In this document: positions 60,558 through 64,000 of the stretch, one piece after another | Layout of the letters: each line of letters starts with the position of its first letter | Numbering within the stretch: position 1 is the stretch's first letter | Source of the DNA: Algihabitans sp965233705 | GTDB taxonomy: Bacteria > Pseudomonadota > Alphaproteobacteria > Kiloniellales > DSM-21159 | NCBI GenBank assembly: GCA_965233705.1 | Contig: CBDDTF010000004.1 | Location: forward strand, 310,001-374,000 | DNA: 64,000 nt | Reading direction: 5' to 3' | The notes under the pieces: generated by a model | Told to the model about the DNA's origin: nothing | Databases searched by the model: none | The model's input: only the letters and a program-made list of their open reading frames with translations | Translations under genes and position numbers: made by a program

Positions 60558-61097
60558 ATGACGAATCCTTCCGACTCCCCAGCGGTTTCGCCCGGCGAGG
60601 CCGACCCGGTCGTCTCCGGCGAGGCTGCCGCGCTTGCGCGGGCCGACCGCGCGCTGTTGCAAGCGGCGGCCCAGGCGCGGCGCCAGGCCTATGCGCCCTA
60701 CACCCGCTTCCGCGTCGGGGCCGCGGTGCGCACCCGCAGCGGCCGCATCCACACCGGCGCCAACATGGAAAACGCCTCCTCCGGCATCTCCGCCTGCGCC
60801 GAGCTCGGCGCACTACAGGCCAGCGTCACCGCCGGCGACTTCCAGGTGATCGAGATCGCCGTGGTCGGCGGCCCGGAGGAGGGGGCGGAGGGAGCGCCGG
60901 AGGCCGGGCTGGCGGCGGGCGCGCCGACCACGCCCTGCGGGCGCTGCCGGCAGATGATCCTGGAGGCCGGGCAGGCCGCCGGCGCGCGCGTGCGCGTGCT
61001 CTGCGCCAACGCCGACCTCAGCCAGGTCCTGGTCAGCGACATTGCGACGCTGCTGCCCTACGCCTTCCAGCTCGGCCGGCCGCGCGCTCCATCGTAG
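60558..61097 (+). CDS. cdd: Cytidine deaminase
   Basis: Converts cytidine or deoxycytidine to uridine. 179 residues, the small tetrameric class with a ~30-residue N-terminal extension. YAPYTRFRVGAAVRTRSG, NMENASSGISACAELGAL (catalytic Cys-Ala-Glu) and TPCGRCRQMILE supply the zinc site. The segment GGPEEGAEGAPEAGLAAGAP is an insert before the PCGRCRQ motif. Confidence 0.92.
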   Translation: MTNPSDSPAVSPGEADPVVSGEAAALARADRALLQAAAQARRQAYAPYTRFRVGAAVRTRSGRIHTGANMENASSGISACAELGALQASVTAGDFQVIEIAVVGGPEEGAEGAPEAGLAAGAPTTPCGRCRQMILEAGQAAGARVRVLCANADLSQVLVSDIATLLPYAFQLGRPRAPS

Positions 61098-61121
61098 AGT
61101 CGCCCCGCGGCGCCGGGCCGC

Positions 61122-63215
61122 TCACGCCGCCTCGCGGCTGCCGCCCGCCACGATGTCCAGAATGTCGGCCATGATGGCGGTCAGGTCGTAGTCCTTCGGC
61201 GTATAGACCGCTGCCACCCCGGCCTCGCGCAGCAGCCTGGCATCCTCGGCCGGGATGATACCGCCGACCACCACGGGGACCTCGCCCAGGCCCTGGGCAC
61301 GCAGCTCGCTCAGGGTGTCCTGCACCAGCGCGACGTGGCTGCCGGAGAGGATCGACAGGCCGATCACGTGCACGCCCTCCTCCAGGGCGGCGCCGACGAT
61401 CTGCTGCGGCGTCAGGCGAATCCCCTCGTAGACCACTTCGAAGCCGCAGTCGCGCGCGCGCACGGCAATCTGCTCGGCGCCGTTGGAGTGGCCGTCCAGC
61501 CCCGGCTTGCCGACCAGCATCTTGACCCGCCGGCCCAGCCGCTCGGACAGCTCGGCGACCCGCGCGCGCAGTTCGGCCAGGCTCTCGCCGGCCTCGCGCG
61601 CGGCGGCCGCCTTCGCCACGCCGGTCGGCGCGCGGTACTCGCCGAAGACTTGGCGCAGCGCGTCGCCCCACTCGCCGGTGGTCACGCCGGCATGGGCGCA
61701 GGCGATCGAGGGCTCCATGACGTTGCCGCCCTCGGCGGCGGCCGCCTTCAAGGCGCTCAGCGCGGCCTCGACCTTGGCGTCGTCGCGCTCCGCCCGCCAA
61801 GCCTGCAGGGCGGCGATGGTGCCCCGCTCGCTGGCCGGATCGACCGTCAGGATGCCGCCGTCGGCGCCGGCCAGCAGCGGCGAGGGCTCGCTCTCGACGA
61901 AGCGGTTGACGCCGACCACCACCTGCTCGCCGGCCTCGATGCGCCGGAAGCGCTCGGTGGCGGCGGCGACGAGCTGCTCCTTCATGTAGCTCGACTCCAC
62001 CGCGGCGATGGCGCCGCCCATGGCCTCGATCCGCGCCATCTCGGCGCGGGCCTCGGCGCAGAGCCGCTCGACCCGCCCCTCGATCTCGGGATTGCCGGCG
62101 AAGATGTCGCCGAACTCCAGCAGGTCGCTTTCATAGGCGACGATCTGCTGCAGGCGCAGCGACCACTGCTGGTCCCAGGGGCGCGGCAGGCCGAGCGCCT
62201 CGTTCCAGGCCGGAAGCTGCACGGCGCGCGCGCGTGCGTCCTTGGAAAGGGTGACCGCCAGCATCTCCAGCAGGATGCGGTAGACGTTGTTCTCCGGCTG
62301 CTGCTCGGTCAGCCCCAGGGAGTTGACCTGCACGCCGTAGCGAAAGCGCCGGTAGCGCGCCTCCTCGACGCCGTAGCGCGTGCGGCAGATCTCGTCCCAC
62401 AGGCGGGTGAAGGCGCGCATCTTGCACATCTCGCCGATGAAGCGGATGCCGGCGTTGACGAAGAAGGAGATGCGCCCGACCGCCTTGGGGAAGTCCGCCG
62501 GGTCGATCCGCGCCTGCAGGGAATCGAGGATCGCCACGGCGGTCGACAGGGCGAAGGCCAGCTCCTGCACCTCGGTCGCGCCGGCCTCCTGCAGGTGATA
62601 GCTGCAGACGTTCATCGGGTTCCACTTGGGCACCTCGGTATAGGTGAAGGCGACCACGTCGGCGGTCAGCTTCAGCGAGGGCTTGGGCGGAAAGATGTAG
62701 GTGCCGCGCGACAGGTACTCCTTGACGATGTCGTTCTGCACCGTGCCCTGCAGGGCGGCGCGGGCGACGCCCTGGCGCTCGGCCACGGCGATGTAGAGGG
62801 CCAGCAGCCAGGGGGCGGTGGCGTTGATCGTCATGGAGGTGTTCATCTGCTCCAGCGGGATGCCGTCGAACAGCGCCTCCATGTCGCCGATGTGCCCCAC
62901 CGGCACGCCGACCTTGCCGACCTCGCCCTTGGCCAGCGGGTGGTCGGCGTCGTAGCCGGTCTGGGTCGGCAGGTCGAAGGCCACCGAAAGGCCGGTCTGC
63001 CCCTTGGCCAGATTGCGCCGGTAGAGCGCGTTGGAGGCCTTGGCCGTGGAATGCCCGGCGTAGGTGCGCATCAGCCAGGGCTTGTCGCGCTGGGCGTCGC
63101 TGCTTGGCTGTCCGCTTCCCCGGCCTGCGCGCTCCGGGCCCTGGCGACCCTGGCTTTCGCTCGTGCGGGAGGCCGTCTGCTGCGCTGCGTCGGCACCAAG
63201 CCGCTGATCGGTCAT
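61122..63215 (-). CDS. ecm: Ethylmalonyl-CoA mutase (B12-dependent)
   Basis: Converts (2R)-ethylmalonyl-CoA to methylsuccinyl-CoA in the ethylmalonyl-CoA pathway. 697 residues from ATG 63215 (MTDQRLGADAA). Catalytic TIM-barrel: RTYAGHSTAKASNALYRRNL, LSVAFDLPTQTGYDADHPLA, QMNTSMTINATAPWLLALYI. Cobalamin-binding C-terminus: KPGLDGHSNGAEQIA (lower His ligand), GLSILSGSH and VVVGGIIP. Divergent ccr 370 bp away strongly favours this function over methylmalonyl-CoA mutase. Confidence 0.92.
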   Translation of the reverse strand: MTDQRLGADAAQQTASRTSESQGRQGPERAGRGSGQPSSDAQRDKPWLMRTYAGHSTAKASNALYRRNLAKGQTGLSVAFDLPTQTGYDADHPLAKGEVGKVGVPVGHIGDMEALFDGIPLEQMNTSMTINATAPWLLALYIAVAERQGVARAALQGTVQNDIVKEYLSRGTYIFPPKPSLKLTADVVAFTYTEVPKWNPMNVCSYHLQEAGATEVQELAFALSTAVAILDSLQARIDPADFPKAVGRISFFVNAGIRFIGEMCKMRAFTRLWDEICRTRYGVEEARYRRFRYGVQVNSLGLTEQQPENNVYRILLEMLAVTLSKDARARAVQLPAWNEALGLPRPWDQQWSLRLQQIVAYESDLLEFGDIFAGNPEIEGRVERLCAEARAEMARIEAMGGAIAAVESSYMKEQLVAAATERFRRIEAGEQVVVGVNRFVESEPSPLLAGADGGILTVDPASERGTIAALQAWRAERDDAKVEAALSALKAAAAEGGNVMEPSIACAHAGVTTGEWGDALRQVFGEYRAPTGVAKAAAAREAGESLAELRARVAELSERLGRRVKMLVGKPGLDGHSNGAEQIAVRARDCGFEVVYEGIRLTPQQIVGAALEEGVHVIGLSILSGSHVALVQDTLSELRAQGLGEVPVVVGGIIPAEDARLLREAGVAAVYTPKDYDLTAIMADILDIVAGGSREAA

Positions 63216-63585
63216 GCGATCCTCCAGTGGTATCACCAAATTTCTCGCGACACCCTTCTTGAGATGCAAAGTTTCTCGAAAGGCATTCAAGTCGCAAGAA
63301 ATGTGTTTTGTGCATTGCAAAAGCCATGGCCGGCCGGTAAGAGTCAAGCCCTCGGCGCGCGAAGCTGCCCCGGCCGGAGCGGCAGGTTATCGGAAAAGCG
63401 GCGGCGCGGGGAGGCGACGACGGCCGCGGCCGAAAAGGAACGCGGCGGAAGACGGGCGCGGTGGGCGACGGGCGGGACCCGGACCGCAGGGTGCGGTGCG
63501 CGCCGCGCGGCCACGGCGGACGAAGGCACGCGAGACGGGCGCGGCGCGCGCGGAGCGTGCCGTCAGGCGGAGGAATGAGCGAGCC
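63216..63585. promoter_or_regulatory. Divergent promoter region ecm / ccr
   Basis: 370 bp between the two ethylmalonyl-CoA pathway genes. 63235-63325 is AT-rich and contains TTTTGTGCATTGCAAAA (63306-63322) and GATGCAAAG (63265 area), which resemble TGCAAA-type sites bound by short-chain acyl-CoA regulators such as PccR/ScfR. The part 63345-63570 is very GC-rich and shows nothing recognisable. Confidence 0.45.
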
Positions 63586-64000
63586 ATGACCCAGCAGACA
63601 GCAGCCCAGGCGGAGACGGCCGACGTGGTGCAGTTGCATCCCGGCCAGGTCGCGAAGGACCTCTACGAGGTGGGCGAGATCCCGCCGCTCGGGCATGTGC
63701 CCAAGCAGATGTACGCCTGGGCGATCCGGCGCGAGCGCCACGGCGATCCGGACACGGCCATGCAGGTCGAGGTGGTCGACACGCCGGAGCTCGACAGCCA
63801 TGACGTGCTGGTCCTGGTGATGGCCGCCGGCGTCAACTACAATGGCGTCTGGGCGGCGCTCGGCCAGCCGATCTCGGTGTTCGACGTGCACAAGGCCGAC
63901 TATCACATCGCCGGCTCCGATGCGGCCGGCGTCGTCTGGGCCGTCGGCAGCAAGGTGAAGCGCTGGAAGGTGGGCGACGAGGTGGTCGTCCACTGCAACC
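63586..64000 (+). CDS. ccr: Crotonyl-CoA carboxylase/reductase, 5' part
   Basis: Reductive carboxylation of crotonyl-CoA to (2S)-ethylmalonyl-CoA, the key step of the pathway. Only the first 138 residues lie in the window. VGEIPPLGHVPKQMYAWAIR, VLVMAAGVNYNGVWAALGQP, DYHIAGSDAAGVVWAVGSKV and the final KRWKVGDEVVVHCN are characteristic. ATG 63586 has GGAGGAATGAGCGAG upstream; an earlier ATG at 63575 stops after four codons. Confidence 0.93.
   Translation, partial: MTQQTAAQAETADVVQLHPGQVAKDLYEVGEIPPLGHVPKQMYAWAIRRERHGDPDTAMQVEVVDTPELDSHDVLVLVMAAGVNYNGVWAALGQPISVFDVHKADYHIAGSDAAGVVWAVGSKVKRWKVGDEVVVHCN

Overview
The window is GC-rich chromosomal DNA (about 70% GC by eye) from an alphaproteobacterium, probably of the Rhodospirillales/Rhodovibrionales type. 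This rests on the ethylmalonyl-CoA pathway pair (crotonyl-CoA carboxylase/reductase and ethylmalonyl-CoA mutase), a COQ7-type ubiquinone hydroxylase, DUF3035 and OmpA-type lipoproteins, and gene content; no rRNA marker is present.

Layout. 1-13.4 kb: glmU (cut by the window edge)-glmS, GNAT acetyltransferase, isochorismatase-like hydrolase, succinate-semialdehyde dehydrogenase, an ATP-grasp-like protein, a SRAP protease, an OmpA-family lipoprotein and a YnjBCD-type ABC importer. 13.6-17.7 kb: tRNA-Gly(CCC), a LysE-type exporter, an intact IS5-family element, speE/speD and a DUF2237 protein. 17.8-33.1 kb: DUF3035 lipoprotein-lspA-ileS, MaoC hydratase, a double cold-shock-domain protein, histidine/aromatic ammonia-lyase, hisS, and a divergent zinc uptake locus (znuBC / znuA) around a Zur-like palindrome.

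33.2-49.7 kb is a mobile island of about 16.4 kb. Its ends are two halves of one tRNA-Leu(CAA) gene, split in the anticodon loop at a 9-bp direct repeat. Joined, the halves give a perfect tRNA. The island carries its own complete tRNA-Leu(CAA) just inside the right end, apparently replacing the gene it breaks. It encodes a tyrosine integrase, two small helix-turn-helix proteins, a primase/VapE-type helicase followed by an iteron cluster (candidate origin), an XRE repressor with two matched operators, a HEPN protein, an IS630 element, several unknown small genes (two behind near-identical structured leaders), a DNA methyltransferase, a PD-(D/E)XK nuclease, and a Panacea-domain protein next to an unknown 232-residue protein. 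There are no capsid, portal or tail genes. It looks like a phage-satellite-type or integrative element with defence cargo.

49.9-64 kb returns to ordinary chromosome: SnoaL-like protein, DedA/YqaA-dsbB-coq7-EamA operon, HNH protein, esterase, 3-methyladenine glycosylase, gluQ, two tandem PAS-type paralogues, a 25-C tract, cytochrome b561 with two YceI proteins, cytidine deaminase, and divergent ethylmalonyl-CoA mutase and ccr.

A second theme is a dispersed family of roughly 60-bp palindromic intergenic elements, mostly bounded by TA and beginning GAGY. At five loci the element's end supplies the TAG stop codon of the neighbouring gene. They look like MITEs whose termini resemble the IS630 element found in the island.
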